From the NCBI GenBank assembly GCA_905196835.1, contig CAJJWN010000009.1, positions 24,293-88,292 on the forward strand: a stretch of 64,000 nucleotides of DNA. Reading direction: 5' to 3'. The notes under the pieces are model-generated. The model searched no databases. It was given only the letters and a program-made list of their open reading frames with translations, and was not told the origin of the DNA. This document shows, one piece after another, positions 25,024-33,862 of the stretch. This DNA is from an uncultured Prevotella sp. (GTDB lineage: Bacteria > Bacteroidota > Bacteroidia > Bacteroidales > Bacteroidaceae). Both the position numbers and the translations under genes were made by a program. Each line of letters starts with the position of its first letter. Within the stretch, counting starts at the first letter, position 1.

Positions 25024-25051
25024 GTATTGCGCTCAACTTGCATTATCTTTG
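25021..25051 (+). promoter_or_regulatory. Promoter of the DUF2723 gene
   Basis: TTTG (25021-25024), 19 bp, TATCTTTG (25044-25051). Confidence 0.7.
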
Positions 25052-25106
25052 CAACGCTTTATGGCGTTTCAATTGCAGAACAAACAATTATCACACATAT
25101 CAGTAA

Positions 25107-28100
25107 ATGAAACAATTTAGGTTGGTTGACAATATCGTGGGCTGGCTGGCATTCTTCATAGCAGCCTTCGTATATTGCAGCACTATCGAGCCGACAGCCA
25201 GCTTTTGGGACTGTCCCGAATTTATCACAACAGGTTACAAACTCGAAATAGGCCATCCGCCCGGAGCGCCTTTCTTCATGCTTACGGCAAACTTGTTCTC
25301 GCAGTTCGCCAGCGACCCGTCGCAAGTGGCGATGATGGTAAACACGATGAGCGCGCTGCTTAGCGCCACGTGCATACTTTTCCTGTTCTGGACTATCACC
25401 CACCTTACGCGCAAACTCATACTGAAAGACTGGAGCGCGCTGACCACAAACAAGCTCATAGCCATCGAGGCGAGCGGCCTTGTGGGAGCGTTGATTTACA
25501 CGTTCAGCGACACGTTCTGGTTCAGTGCGGTCGAAGGCGAGGTCTACGCCTACTCTTCGGCTTTCACGGCGGTGGTGTTCTGGCTCATACTCAAATGGGA
25601 AGACCACGCCGACGAGCCGCACAGCGACCGCTGGCTGGTGCTAATCATGTACATGACGGGCTTGAGCATAGGCGTACACCTGCTCAACTTGCTTTGCGTG
25701 TCGGCCATCGTGCTGGTGTTCTACTACCGCAAGTTCCCCAACGCCAACCTCAAAGGCTCGCTCATAGCACTGCTCATTTCGTTCGTTCTCATTGCCACCA
25801 TACTTTACGGAGTGGTGCCAGGCATCATCACTGTGGGCGGCTGGTTCGAGCTGTTCTTCGTCAACACGCTGGGCTGTCCGTTCAATACTGGTGTCATAAT
25901 CTACATCATACTGCTTGTGGCAGCTGTCATTTGGGCCATTTACGAGAGCTATACAGGCAAGAGTTTCAAGCGCACCAACCTGTCGTTCCTGCTCGCCGTG
26001 GCAATGCTAGGAGTGCCGTTCTACGGCTACGGATGGTCGGCCTTCTTCATCGGCATTGTCGTTTTGGCCGTGCTTTGGATTGTAGTCAACCGCAAGGTGA
26101 ACAACAAGCCGCTCGTAAGCGCACGCATAAAGAACACCACGCTGCTCTGCATGTTGATGCTGATGATAGGATATTCAAGCTACGCCATAACCGTAATACG
26201 CTCTTCGGCCAACCCTCCCATGGACCAGAACTCGCCCGAGGACATCTTCACTCTCGGCAGTTACCTTAGCCGCGAGCAGTACGGCGACAACCCGCTGGCA
26301 TACGGACAGGCTTACACATCGCAGGTAAAGCTTGACGTGGAGGACGGCATGTGCCGTCCGCGGATGAAGTACGGTGCCCCCATCTACCAGCGTAAGGAGA
26401 AAGCTTCGCCAGACGAAAAAGACTCATACTTCGTAGTAGGCCGCAAGCGCGACTATGTTTACGCGCAGAACATGCTGTTCCCGCGCATGTGGAGCTCGTC
26501 ACACGCCGAGGCTTACGAAAGCTGGATGGGCGGCGTTGACGGCACACAGGTGCCTTACGACCGCTGCGGAGAACCTATAATGGTAAAGATGCCTACCATG
26601 CTCGAGAACCTGCGCTTCTTCCTTTCTTACCAGTGCAACTTCATGTATTGGCGCTACTTCATGTGGAACTTCGCCGGACGGCAGAACGACATACAGGGCA
26701 ACGGCGAGCTGGAGCACGGTAACTGGATTACAGGCATATCGTGGCTCGACAACATGCGCCTCGGCGACCAAAGCAAACTTCCTGACGACTTGAAGAACAA
26801 CAAGGGGCACAACGTGTTCTACTGCCTGCCCCTACTGCTCGGACTCATCGGCCTCTTCTGGCAGGCTTACCGTGGACAGCGCGGCATAAGGCAGTTTTGG
26901 GTGGTGTTCTTCCTGTTCTTCATGACCGGTCTCGCCATCGTGCTGTACCTCAACCAGACACCGATGCAACCGCGTGAACGCGACTACGCATATGCCGGTT
27001 CGTTCTACGCGTTCGCAATATGGTGCGGCATAGGCGTAGCGGCAATCATCGACTTGCTGAAAAAATACGCAAAACTCAACAGCACAGCGGCCACCGCAGC
27101 TGTGTCAATCCTCTGCCTGCTTGTGCCCATACAGATGGCAAGCCAGACATGGGACGACCACGACCGCAGCGGACGTTACGTCTGCCGCGACTTCGGACAG
27201 AACTATCTGATGTCTTTACAAGACAAGGGCAACCCCATCATCTTCACCAACGGCGACAACGACACCTTCCCGCTTTGGTATAACCAAGAGGTTGAAGGCG
27301 TAAGGACCGACGCCCGTGTATGCAACCTAAGCTATCTGCAAACCGACTGGTACATCGACCAGATGTGCCGCGAGGCTTACGATTCGCCGACTGTGCCGAT
27401 AACATGGCCTCGCCTTGACTACTGCTCCGGCACAAACGATTACATCGACGTAATGCCCGAACTGAAAGGACAAGTGCTCGACTTCTACAAGAACAATCCA
27501 GAAGAAGCCAAAGCTACGTTCGGCGAAAACCCGTTTGAGGTCAAGAACATAATGAAGCACTGGGTACGCTCGCGCAATGCCGACATGCACGTAATACCGA
27601 CAGACACGCTCTACATCACCATCGACAAAGAAGCGGTGAAGAAGAGCGGCATGATGATGGCGGCAGACTCCATACCCGACCGCATGGTCATCTCGCTTAA
27701 AGGCAAGAACGCTTTGTACAAAGGCGACCTGATGATGCTTGAAATACTTGCCCAATGCAACTGGACACGCCCCGTATATGTGGCTACAACTGTCGGCTCG
27801 GAGAACTACATGAACCTTGGCGACAACTTTGTACAGGAGGGCCTTGCCAACCGCATCACTCCGTTCACCACCAACGTGGCAGGAGCTAAGAACTTTGATA
27901 CGGAGCGCGTCTATACAAACATGACGACACGCTTCAAGTTTGGCGGAATTGACAAGAAGGGCATCTATCTTGACGAAACGGTAATGCGCATGTGCTACAC
28001 CCACCGCCGCCTGTTCGCCCAGCTTGCCCTAAGCCTCATCGCGGAGAAGAAGAACGACAAAGCCGCAAAGGTATTGGCTTACTCAGAAAAGGTGCTGCCT

Positions 28101-28421
28101 TATTACAATGTCCCGCTCAACTATCTAAGCGGCGGACTTGATATAGCAAAGGCATACGCACTGCTCGGAAACAAAGCAAAGGCGAAAGAGACCATTAACG
28201 CTGTGTTCAACAACGCCCATCAGTACATGGCGTGGTACAACACCCTGTCAGGCAGCCGCTTCACGCAGGCTCAGCAAGACTGCATGATGCACATCTACAT
28301 AATGAGCATGTGCATTGACATTGCCGACACGTTCGACAAGACATTTGCAGACAAGCTTGAAAAGCAGCTCAACGCCGATGCCGCAACATATCATGGCAAA
28401 GGCGGAGTAATGCCACAATGA
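25107..28421 (+). CDS. DUF2723 membrane protein (O-mannosyltransferase-like)
   Basis: 1104 residues. The N-terminal half is polytopic, beginning with FFIAAFVYCSTIEPTASFWDCPEF, the conserved acidic entry motif of DUF2723, related to TMEM260-type protein O-mannosyltransferases of the GT-C fold. About 12 helices lie within the first 680 residues. The C-terminal third is soluble, with NGDNDTFPLWYNQEVEGVR and TPR-like helices near the end. Usual length for the Bacteroidales family, which is suspected to glycosylate secreted proteins. It has its own strong promoter. Confidence 0.85.
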   Translation: MKQFRLVDNIVGWLAFFIAAFVYCSTIEPTASFWDCPEFITTGYKLEIGHPPGAPFFMLTANLFSQFASDPSQVAMMVNTMSALLSATCILFLFWTITHLTRKLILKDWSALTTNKLIAIEASGLVGALIYTFSDTFWFSAVEGEVYAYSSAFTAVVFWLILKWEDHADEPHSDRWLVLIMYMTGLSIGVHLLNLLCVSAIVLVFYYRKFPNANLKGSLIALLISFVLIATILYGVVPGIITVGGWFELFFVNTLGCPFNTGVIIYIILLVAAVIWAIYESYTGKSFKRTNLSFLLAVAMLGVPFYGYGWSAFFIGIVVLAVLWIVVNRKVNNKPLVSARIKNTTLLCMLMLMIGYSSYAITVIRSSANPPMDQNSPEDIFTLGSYLSREQYGDNPLAYGQAYTSQVKLDVEDGMCRPRMKYGAPIYQRKEKASPDEKDSYFVVGRKRDYVYAQNMLFPRMWSSSHAEAYESWMGGVDGTQVPYDRCGEPIMVKMPTMLENLRFFLSYQCNFMYWRYFMWNFAGRQNDIQGNGELEHGNWITGISWLDNMRLGDQSKLPDDLKNNKGHNVFYCLPLLLGLIGLFWQAYRGQRGIRQFWVVFFLFFMTGLAIVLYLNQTPMQPRERDYAYAGSFYAFAIWCGIGVAAIIDLLKKYAKLNSTAATAAVSILCLLVPIQMASQTWDDHDRSGRYVCRDFGQNYLMSLQDKGNPIIFTNGDNDTFPLWYNQEVEGVRTDARVCNLSYLQTDWYIDQMCREAYDSPTVPITWPRLDYCSGTNDYIDVMPELKGQVLDFYKNNPEEAKATFGENPFEVKNIMKHWVRSRNADMHVIPTDTLYITIDKEAVKKSGMMMAADSIPDRMVISLKGKNALYKGDLMMLEILAQCNWTRPVYVATTVGSENYMNLGDNFVQEGLANRITPFTTNVAGAKNFDTERVYTNMTTRFKFGGIDKKGIYLDETVMRMCYTHRRLFAQLALSLIAEKKNDKAAKVLAYSEKVLPYYNVPLNYLSGGLDIAKAYALLGNKAKAKETINAVFNNAHQYMAWYNTLSGSRFTQAQQDCMMHIYIMSMCIDIADTFDKTFADKLEKQLNADAATYHGKGGVMPQ

Positions 28422-28424
28422 TTT

Positions 28425-28500
28425 TTTTGAAGGAGAAAGGAGAGGAGGAGTAAGGAAAGAATATCTCTTGTTTCTTTGCTCTTTCCCTCCTTACTACACA
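28425..28500. repeat. Word-built inverted repeat (GGAGNAA words)
   Basis: Purine-rich arm AAGGAGAAAGGAGAGGAGG with a pyrimidine-rich return arm ending CCTCCTTACT, between the DUF2723 and deacetylase genes. Confidence 0.5.
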
Positions 28501-28517
28501 AAACACGAAAGAGGAAA

Positions 28518-29129
28518 ATGATTATCGAGCAGCCTGCCAAATGGCTACGCTGGCTATATCCGAGGGCCACATGGCGCATGGACAAAACGGAGAAGGCGGT
28601 TTACCTGACTTTCGACGACGGTCCCATACCCGAATCTACCCCGTTCATACTCGACACATTGGCAGCATACGGCGCACACGCCACATTTTTCATGGTCGGT
28701 GACAATGTCAGGAAATACCCCGAATTGTTCAAGCAGATTGTCAATGCAGGTCACCAGGTAGGCAACCATACGTTCAACCACTGGGGAGGCTTCAAGCATA
28801 CCACCAAGGCTTATAGCGCAAACGCGGAGAAAGCCAACCTGCTTATCGGTGCCCACTTGTTCCGTCCGCCGCACGGATGGATGCGTTGGGAACAATATTT
28901 TTGGCTCGGGCGCAAATATCGCATCGTAATGTGGGACCTCGTAACACGCGATTACAGCAAGTGGATAACCGCCGAAGACGTGCTCAAAAACGTCAAACGC
29001 TACACGCGCAACGGCTCCATCATCACGTTCCACGACTCACTGAAGAGCATCGACAAGTTGCGCTATGCCCTGCCGGAAGCGTTGAAGTGGCTGAAAGAAC
29101 AAGGATATGAGTTTAAGACTTTCGAGTGA
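28518..29129 (+). CDS. Polysaccharide deacetylase (NodB-like)
   Basis: 203 residues from the ATG at 28518, which follows a GAGGAAA ribosome-binding-like site; the frame extends 14 codons upstream into the repeat. A carbohydrate-esterase-4 fold with metal-binding TFDDGP, HTFNHW, catalytic RPPHGW and FHDS near the C terminus. It removes N- or O-acetyl groups from a cell-wall or surface polysaccharide. No signal peptide, so likely cytoplasmic or membrane-associated. The last 23 bp overlap queG. Confidence 0.85.
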   Translation: MIIEQPAKWLRWLYPRATWRMDKTEKAVYLTFDDGPIPESTPFILDTLAAYGAHATFFMVGDNVRKYPELFKQIVNAGHQVGNHTFNHWGGFKHTTKAYSANAEKANLLIGAHLFRPPHGWMRWEQYFWLGRKYRIVMWDLVTRDYSKWITAEDVLKNVKRYTRNGSIITFHDSLKSIDKLRYALPEALKWLKEQGYEFKTFE

Positions 29130-30021
29130 ACATATTAAAGCCGAGGCAAAAGCCCTCGGCTTTTTCGCCTGCGGAATAGCCAAAGCCGGGACGGTATCGT
29201 CCGATTACGCCGACAAGTTCCGCCGTTGGCTCGATGCAGGCGGACATGCAGACATGGACTATATGGCACACAACATTGACAAGCGGCTTGACCCGTGCCT
29301 ACTGATGCCCGGCGTAAAGAGCATTGTCTGCGTCGCACTCAACTACGCTCCGGCAGAGCGTATGCCTGAAGGCGAACTGCAATTCGCCGCTTACGCCCTC
29401 GGCCAAGACTATCACGACATTGTGAAGTCGCGCCTACATGCTCTCGCCGCACGCCTCAACATCACTGCATACCGCGCCTTCTGCGACACTGTCCCTGTCC
29501 TCGAACGATACTGGGCAGCACAGGCCGGACTTGGTTGGCTCGGCCGCAACCACCAGCTAATCATACCCCACGCAGGAAGCATGTTTTTCCTTGGTGAGCT
29601 GTTTCTTGACATAGAGCTTGACTACGACAAGCCGATGCCCTCACGTTGCGGCACATGCCACGCCTGCATTGAAGCCTGCCCTACCGGCGCATTATGCTCT
29701 GACGGCACATTTCGCTCGTCAAGCTGCCTCTCATATCTTACAATAGAAAACCGTGGCGGCATTCCATCCGAACACGCCGACAAGATGGGCAATACCGTCT
29801 ACGGCTGCGACCGTTGCCAGGACGCATGTCCGCACAACCGCTTCGCCACGCCGACAACGGAGCCACAGCTACATCCCAAGCCTGAACTACTGCAAATGAA
29901 GCGCACCGACTGGCAACAACTTACCGTCGAACAATACCGCAGCCTGTTCAAAGGCAGTGCCGTAAAACGAACCAAATACGAAGGACTGATGAGAAACATT
30001 AACTGCGTAATTAAGAGTTAA
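29107..30021 (+). CDS. queG: Epoxyqueuosine reductase
   Basis: Last step of queuosine biosynthesis, reducing epoxyqueuosine in tRNA using cobalamin and two [4Fe-4S] clusters. 304 residues; the N-terminal cobalamin-binding domain carries FFACGIAKAG and LGWLGRNHQLI, and the two ferredoxin-like cluster motifs are CGTCHACIEACP and CDRCQDACPHN, with the eighth Cys in SSCLSYLT. The usual C-terminal HEAT extension of some homologues is absent, as is normal for the short form. queD and queE are found together near 57.8 kb. Confidence 0.93.
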   Translation: MSLRLSSEHIKAEAKALGFFACGIAKAGTVSSDYADKFRRWLDAGGHADMDYMAHNIDKRLDPCLLMPGVKSIVCVALNYAPAERMPEGELQFAAYALGQDYHDIVKSRLHALAARLNITAYRAFCDTVPVLERYWAAQAGLGWLGRNHQLIIPHAGSMFFLGELFLDIELDYDKPMPSRCGTCHACIEACPTGALCSDGTFRSSSCLSYLTIENRGGIPSEHADKMGNTVYGCDRCQDACPHNRFATPTTEPQLHPKPELLQMKRTDWQQLTVEQYRSLFKGSAVKRTKYEGLMRNINCVIKS

Positions 30022-30131
30022 GAATTAAGAGTTAAGAAAATATGCCACAAATAAACTTAACTCCAATTATATGCTCTTAATCTATAAAATCATTCTTTCT
30101 TAATTCTTAATTATTAACTCTTAATTCTAAA
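30012..30131. repeat. Word-built inverted repeat (TTAAGAA words)
   Basis: Left arm about 30012-30040 and right arm about 30096-30131, between queG and the next gene. Confidence 0.6.
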
Positions 30132-30139
30132 TTCAAAAA

Positions 30140-30631
30140 ATGATAGGAAAAGACATTGCCATCGCCGCACTTGTGCGCGCCTTCTTCAAATATTACGTCA
30201 CAGGTCTGCTCGAAGCGCAAACCGATGTTGACCCACAAGAACGTTTTGAACCGAAAAATATCAAGCGCATAATGCTTGACCGTTACGAGCGTATCTCAAA
30301 GCTATTCAACCAGGAAGCATTTTACGCCTTGTCGCGCATGAACTACGAGGCGGAAGAAATAGAACAATTGCTGAAAGAATTTGTAAAAGAGCATACTACC
30401 GACATGGAGCTTGTGCGCTTCGCCTGCCGCACCGACGACATGTACAACGTAATGGTTGAGGAATACCGCCGCAACTTCACCAACCTGCTCGCCGGACACA
30501 TTGAGACACAAGACGAGCACGTCGGCGCATACACACGTCGCCCCGAACTCGGCGAAATCGCCATCGATACGGCAGAAAGCATAATAAACCGCATGGCGGC
30601 ACGGGCATACGAGTTAGGCAAGTCTCAATGA
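30140..30631 (+). CDS. Hypothetical helical protein
   Basis: 163 residues, predominantly charged and amphipathic helices, no signal peptide or membrane segment. I do not recognise the family. Notable stretches are RYERISKLFNQEAFYALSRM and EEYRRNFTNLLAGHIE. It stands alone, and its stop codon lies inside a 13-bp perfect hairpin. Confidence 0.55.
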   Translation: MIGKDIAIAALVRAFFKYYVTGLLEAQTDVDPQERFEPKNIKRIMLDRYERISKLFNQEAFYALSRMNYEAEEIEQLLKEFVKEHTTDMELVRFACRTDDMYNVMVEEYRRNFTNLLAGHIETQDEHVGAYTRRPELGEIAIDTAESIINRMAARAYELGKSQ

Positions 30632-30642
30632 GACTTGCCTAA
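30614..30642 (+). terminator. Hairpin overlapping the stop codon
   Basis: TTAGGCAAGTCTC / GAGACTTGCCTAA, 13 perfect bp with a 3-nt loop. The TGA stop at 30629-30631 sits in the loop and descending arm. A-rich rather than T-rich sequence follows. Confidence 0.65.
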
Positions 30643-30649
30643 AATTAAA

Positions 30650-30747
30650 AATTAACAATTAAAAAAGTAAACCGCCTTGTTTCATATTCTTATTATAAAC
30701 TTAAATAAGAAATGCAGGCAAGGCGGTTTACTTTTTAATTGTTAATT
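30650..30747. terminator. Long bidirectional hairpin
   Basis: Arms 30650-30679 and 30719-30747 match with one extra A; the inner part is AAACCGCCTTG/CAAGGCGGTTT. Between convergent genes. Confidence 0.75.
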
Positions 30748-30763
30748 GTTCTTCAGCCGCAGG

Positions 30764-31081
30764 CTAAAGAACTACCGCCGTACCGCTGCACGTCACCATC
30801 AACATGGAGCCGCCCTGCCCCACCGTCTCATAGTCAAGGTCGATGCCGACCACGGCATTGGCTCCAAGCTCGGCGGCACGCTCCTCCATTTCGCTAATGG
30901 CTGCATCCTTAGCCTCGCGCAAAACCTTCTCGTAAGTGCTGCTGCGCCCTCCGAAGAAATCGCGCAGCCCGGCCATAAAGTCCTTCAGTACGTTCGCGCC
31001 AATTATCGTCTCTCCCGTCACCACGCCCTTGTATTCCAGTATGCGGCGACCCTCAATAGTTGGTGTTGTTGATAAAAGCAT
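30764..31081 (-). CDS. YbjQ/UPF0145 heavy-metal-binding-domain protein
   Basis: About 105 residues from the ATG at 31081 ([12 protein letters not shown], the usual start; eight further in-frame codons upstream fall in the promoter). Family blocks are [20 protein letters not shown], the [12 protein letters not shown] turn and [17 protein letters not shown]. Such proteins form oligomers of uncertain role. The first 42 bp of this gene and its upstream region are duplicated at 33733-33856, where they head a different gene. Confidence 0.85.
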   Translation of the reverse strand: MLLSTTPTIEGRRILEYKGVVTGETIIGANVLKDFMAGLRDFFGGRSSTYEKVLREAKDAAISEMEERAAELGANAVVGIDLDYETVGQGGSMLMVTCSGTAVVL

Positions 31082-31163
31082 AGCCTTCCGTTTTTTAAGT
31101 TTCACTTATTTTGATGCGAATATACGGAAAATTCCTTATATTTGCATAATCTTTATGACAAAT
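31040..31163. repeat. 124-bp direct repeat, copy 1 (ybjQ start and divergent promoter)
   Basis: Matches 33733-33856 over its full length without gaps, with 8 differences. It contains the first 14 codons of ybjQ in reverse and a plus-strand TATATTTG promoter box at 31138-31145. The copies flank the Mrr-AbiE block. Confidence 0.9.
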
Positions 31164-31222
31164 CGGCTCAAAAGCGTTTGTTCATAAAAACAACTGATAT
31201 ATAAAAACATTTGCATAACGCC

Positions 31223-32137
31223 ATGATACCGTCATTCGAAAAATTTTTCCTACCGTCACTACAATGTTTCGCCAAACAAAACTCGTGCGACGGGAAAATG
31301 CTACAAGAACACTGCATTAAAGAACTTGGCCTGAACGAAGAAGACATAAGGGAACTAATAAAAAGCGACAGGAAAACAAAACTGCAAGACCGCATTTCAT
31401 GGACTATCACATATTTCTACCAGGCCTGCCTCATCGAAAGAATACAACGCGGCGTGTACAGAATAACGCAGCGCGGCAGGGATTTCCTAAAAAAACACCC
31501 GACGGACTTCGGCAAGGAAGACTTGTTGCAGTTCAAGGAGTTCAAGAAATACGCATCAGGCAACAAAGCCCCTACGGCGAAAAAACAAGAAGAGGTACAT
31601 ACTGCAAGCAGCAAAACCCCTTCCGAAATATTGGACGAGGCATATCAGGAAATAAACAAAGACCTCACGCAAAAACTGCTTGACGAGGTGAAAAGGCAAA
31701 GTCCGCAGTTTTTCGAGCAGCTTGTCATACGCCTGTTGGTCAACATGGGCTACGGCGGCAGCTTCGAGGATGCTGCCAAAGTGACCCAATACAGCCACGA
31801 CGACGGCATAGACGGCGTAATAAAGGAAGACAAGCTCGGCCTTGACACCATATACATACAGGCAAAGAGATACACCACGCAGGCCGTACAAAAGCCCGAC
31901 TTGCAAAAATTCATAGGCGCGTTGGTAGACTACAAGGCCACGAAGGGCATATTCATCACAACGTCGTCATTCTCGTCAGGTGCGCTGGAAACATGCAAAA
32001 AGGCGGAGCACGTCAAAATAATCCTTATCGACGGCCTCCAGCTCGCCAACTTCATGATTGAATACAACGTCGGAGTAAGCACAACGCAAGTGTACGAAAT
32101 AAAACGCGTTGACACCGACTTTTTCGCCGAAGAATAA
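31223..32137 (+). CDS. mrr: Mrr-type type IV restriction endonuclease
   Basis: 304 residues from the ATG at 31223. An N-terminal winged-helix Mrr_N domain (about 1-95: QDRISWTITYFYQACLIER, GVYRITQRGRDFL), a charged linker, and a C-terminal PD-(D/E)XK nuclease (about 150-285) with DDGIDGVI and the catalytic IYIQAKRY (QxK). Mrr proteins cut DNA carrying foreign methylation, so it would restrict modified phage DNA. It is transcribed from copy 1 of the duplicated promoter, ahead of the AbiE pair. Length equals that of the E. coli protein. Confidence 0.9.
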   Translation: MIPSFEKFFLPSLQCFAKQNSCDGKMLQEHCIKELGLNEEDIRELIKSDRKTKLQDRISWTITYFYQACLIERIQRGVYRITQRGRDFLKKHPTDFGKEDLLQFKEFKKYASGNKAPTAKKQEEVHTASSKTPSEILDEAYQEINKDLTQKLLDEVKRQSPQFFEQLVIRLLVNMGYGGSFEDAAKVTQYSHDDGIDGVIKEDKLGLDTIYIQAKRYTTQAVQKPDLQKFIGALVDYKATKGIFITTSSFSSGALETCKKAEHVKIILIDGLQLANFMIEYNVGVSTTQVYEIKRVDTDFFAEE

Positions 32138-32199
32138 ACTATTTGTCATATCGGCGCAATATTTAATCACGATTGCAAAAGCCCCCATCCTACAAAAAC

Positions 32200-32263
32200 A
32201 GTAAAATTTTGAACAGAAAAGCATGTCAAACATATTTTTCTATTCAAAATTTTACTATTTTTG
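32200..32263 (+). promoter_or_regulatory. Operator and promoter of the AbiE pair
   Basis: Arms AGTAAAATTTTGAACAGAAAA (32200-32220) and 32236-32256 pair over 21 bp with one mismatch around a 15-bp centre. The right arm runs into the -7 box TATTTTTG (32256-32263), and the ATG follows 4 bp later, so the mRNA may be leaderless. AbiEi proteins are known to repress their own promoter through inverted repeats; this is the obvious site. Confidence 0.75.
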
Positions 32264-32267
32264 CGCC

Positions 32268-32894
32268 ATGAACAATCCTTTGCAACAATTAGGGAATATA
32301 CCTATAACGGTTTCAACCTTGGAGTCTCTTTTTCCACATATTAAGGGAATAAGCCAAAAGGTCAGATTGCTTGAACGCAACAAGTTAATTATCCGCCTCA
32401 AGAAGGGACTTTATGTATGCCACCCTGAAGCGACAGGCAAAACACTGTCAACCGAACTGATAGCCAACCACTTGTATGCCCCCTCGTATGTCTCCATGTC
32501 TTCCGCACTGCGATATTACGGATTAATACCTGAATCCGTATATTCAAAGCAGTCTATGACCTTGAAACACGCAAAAGCATTCGACACACCACTTGGAAAG
32601 TTTGAATATACACATATTTCAAGAAAAGCGTTTCCCATTGGGCTTTCAAGCATCAAGAAAGACGGTTATGCTTTCATTATAGCCACACCTGAAAAGGCGT
32701 TATGCGACTTGATTGCCAATTCAACAAATGTAAACCTTCGCTATATTAAAGACGCTGAAATCTATCTGGAGGAGGACATACGCATGGAACGTGACGAATT
32801 CAAGCAGATGGATGCAGGCATATTCAAAGAATATATCAAGGTCGGCAAGAAAGCAGACTCTATACATACATTACTGAAACTACTAAGAAAATGA
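32268..32894 (+). CDS. AbiEi-family antitoxin
   Basis: 208 residues from the ATG at 32268; in-frame codons further upstream lie across the operator. N-terminal winged helix (PITVSTLESLFPHI...VRLLERNKLIIRLKKGLYV) for DNA binding, then the AbiEi C-terminal region with PSYVSMSSALRYYGLIPE and FIIATPEKALCDLI. Type IV antitoxin of the AbiE phage-abortive-infection module; it also represses the operon. The stop overlaps the toxin start by 4 bp (ATGA). Confidence 0.9.
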   Translation: MNNPLQQLGNIPITVSTLESLFPHIKGISQKVRLLERNKLIIRLKKGLYVCHPEATGKTLSTELIANHLYAPSYVSMSSALRYYGLIPESVYSKQSMTLKHAKAFDTPLGKFEYTHISRKAFPIGLSSIKKDGYAFIIATPEKALCDLIANSTNVNLRYIKDAEIYLEEDIRMERDEFKQMDAGIFKEYIKVGKKADSIHTLLKLLRK

Positions 32895-33718
32895 AGAACT
32901 ACATTTACGACAACATGCTTTCTGCATACGACTTGTCAACAGAACAACAAAAACGGAATGCTATTTTTGAAGTGAACCAACAAGTCATACTTGCAGGTCT
33001 TTACAACGGAGGTTTTTTTGACGTTGCGGCATTCTATGGAGGCACGTGCCTCCGCATATTCCATAGCCTTCAAAGATTTTCCGAAGACATGGATTTTTCA
33101 CTTTTAGTACCCGATGAAAAGTTTGATTTCACGAAATACTTTCAGCCAATCATCAACGAATTTGCCGTTGTCGGCAGAGAAGTGGAGATAAAAAAGAAAA
33201 ACAAAAAGAATTTCGGCAAGGTCGAGTCCGCTTTTTTGAAAGACAATACTGACGTATATGACATTTCCTTTCAAACAGACAAGTCAATAAAGATAAAGAT
33301 TGAGGTTGACACCCAACCTCCACTGGGATTCAGTACAGAGCAGAAATTGCTTCTACTTCCCCATTCTTTCATGACCCGTTGTTTCACCTTACCAGATTTG
33401 TTTGCAGGAAAGATGCACGCCTTGGTCTACCGCACATGGAAGAACAGGGTGAAGGGACGTGACTGGTACGACTTTGAATGGTATGTACGCCATAATATAC
33501 CGATTGATTTCACACACCTTGCCGAACGCGTGCTCCAGTTCAACAATGAAGTAATAGAACAAGATATGTTTATTATTAAATTGAAAGAAAAGCTGTCTTC
33601 CGCAAATATAAACCAAGTAAAGAAAGACGTTCTACCTTTTGTCAGAAATCCGAAAGAGTTAGATATATGGTCAAATGATTATTTTCTACAACTGGCAGAC
33701 ATGATTAGGTTTGAATAA
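32891..33718 (+). CDS. AbiEii-family nucleotidyltransferase toxin
   Basis: 275 residues of the AbiEii/AbiGii family, thought to nucleotidylate tRNA or another target and halt growth upon phage infection. Visible catalytic blocks are GGTCLRIFHSLQRFSEDMDFSL, i.e. the G-G-T plus D-x-D nucleotidyltransferase core, KIKIEVDT with the third acidic residue, the FAGKMHAL helix and KGRDWYDFEW. Overlaps abiEi by 4 bp and ends 14 bp before copy 2 of the 124-bp direct repeat. Confidence 0.92.
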   Translation: MKNYIYDNMLSAYDLSTEQQKRNAIFEVNQQVILAGLYNGGFFDVAAFYGGTCLRIFHSLQRFSEDMDFSLLVPDEKFDFTKYFQPIINEFAVVGREVEIKKKNKKNFGKVESAFLKDNTDVYDISFQTDKSIKIKIEVDTQPPLGFSTEQKLLLLPHSFMTRCFTLPDLFAGKMHALVYRTWKNRVKGRDWYDFEWYVRHNIPIDFTHLAERVLQFNNEVIEQDMFIIKLKEKLSSANINQVKKDVLPFVRNPKELDIWSNDYFLQLADMIRFE

Positions 33719-33732
33719 CGGGACATTTAAGG

Positions 33733-33856
33733 TATGCGGAGACCCTCAATAATTAATGTCGCTGATAAAAGCATAGCCATCCGTTTTTTAAGTTTCACTT
33801 ATTTTGATGCGAATATACGGAAAAATCCTTATATTTGCATAATCTTTATGACAAAT
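33733..33856. repeat. 124-bp direct repeat, copy 2
   Basis: Ungapped match to 31040-31163 (8 differences). The ybjQ fragment here is a dead 5' remnant. The TATATTTG box at 33831-33838 now lies in front of the methylase gene. Confidence 0.9.
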
Positions 33857-33862
33857 AATGTA

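Noticed and set aside
33734..33862. Long N terminus of the methylase starting at 33734
   Set aside because: The extra codons translate the duplicated ybjQ fragment and promoter; ATG 33863 is downstream of the -7 box.
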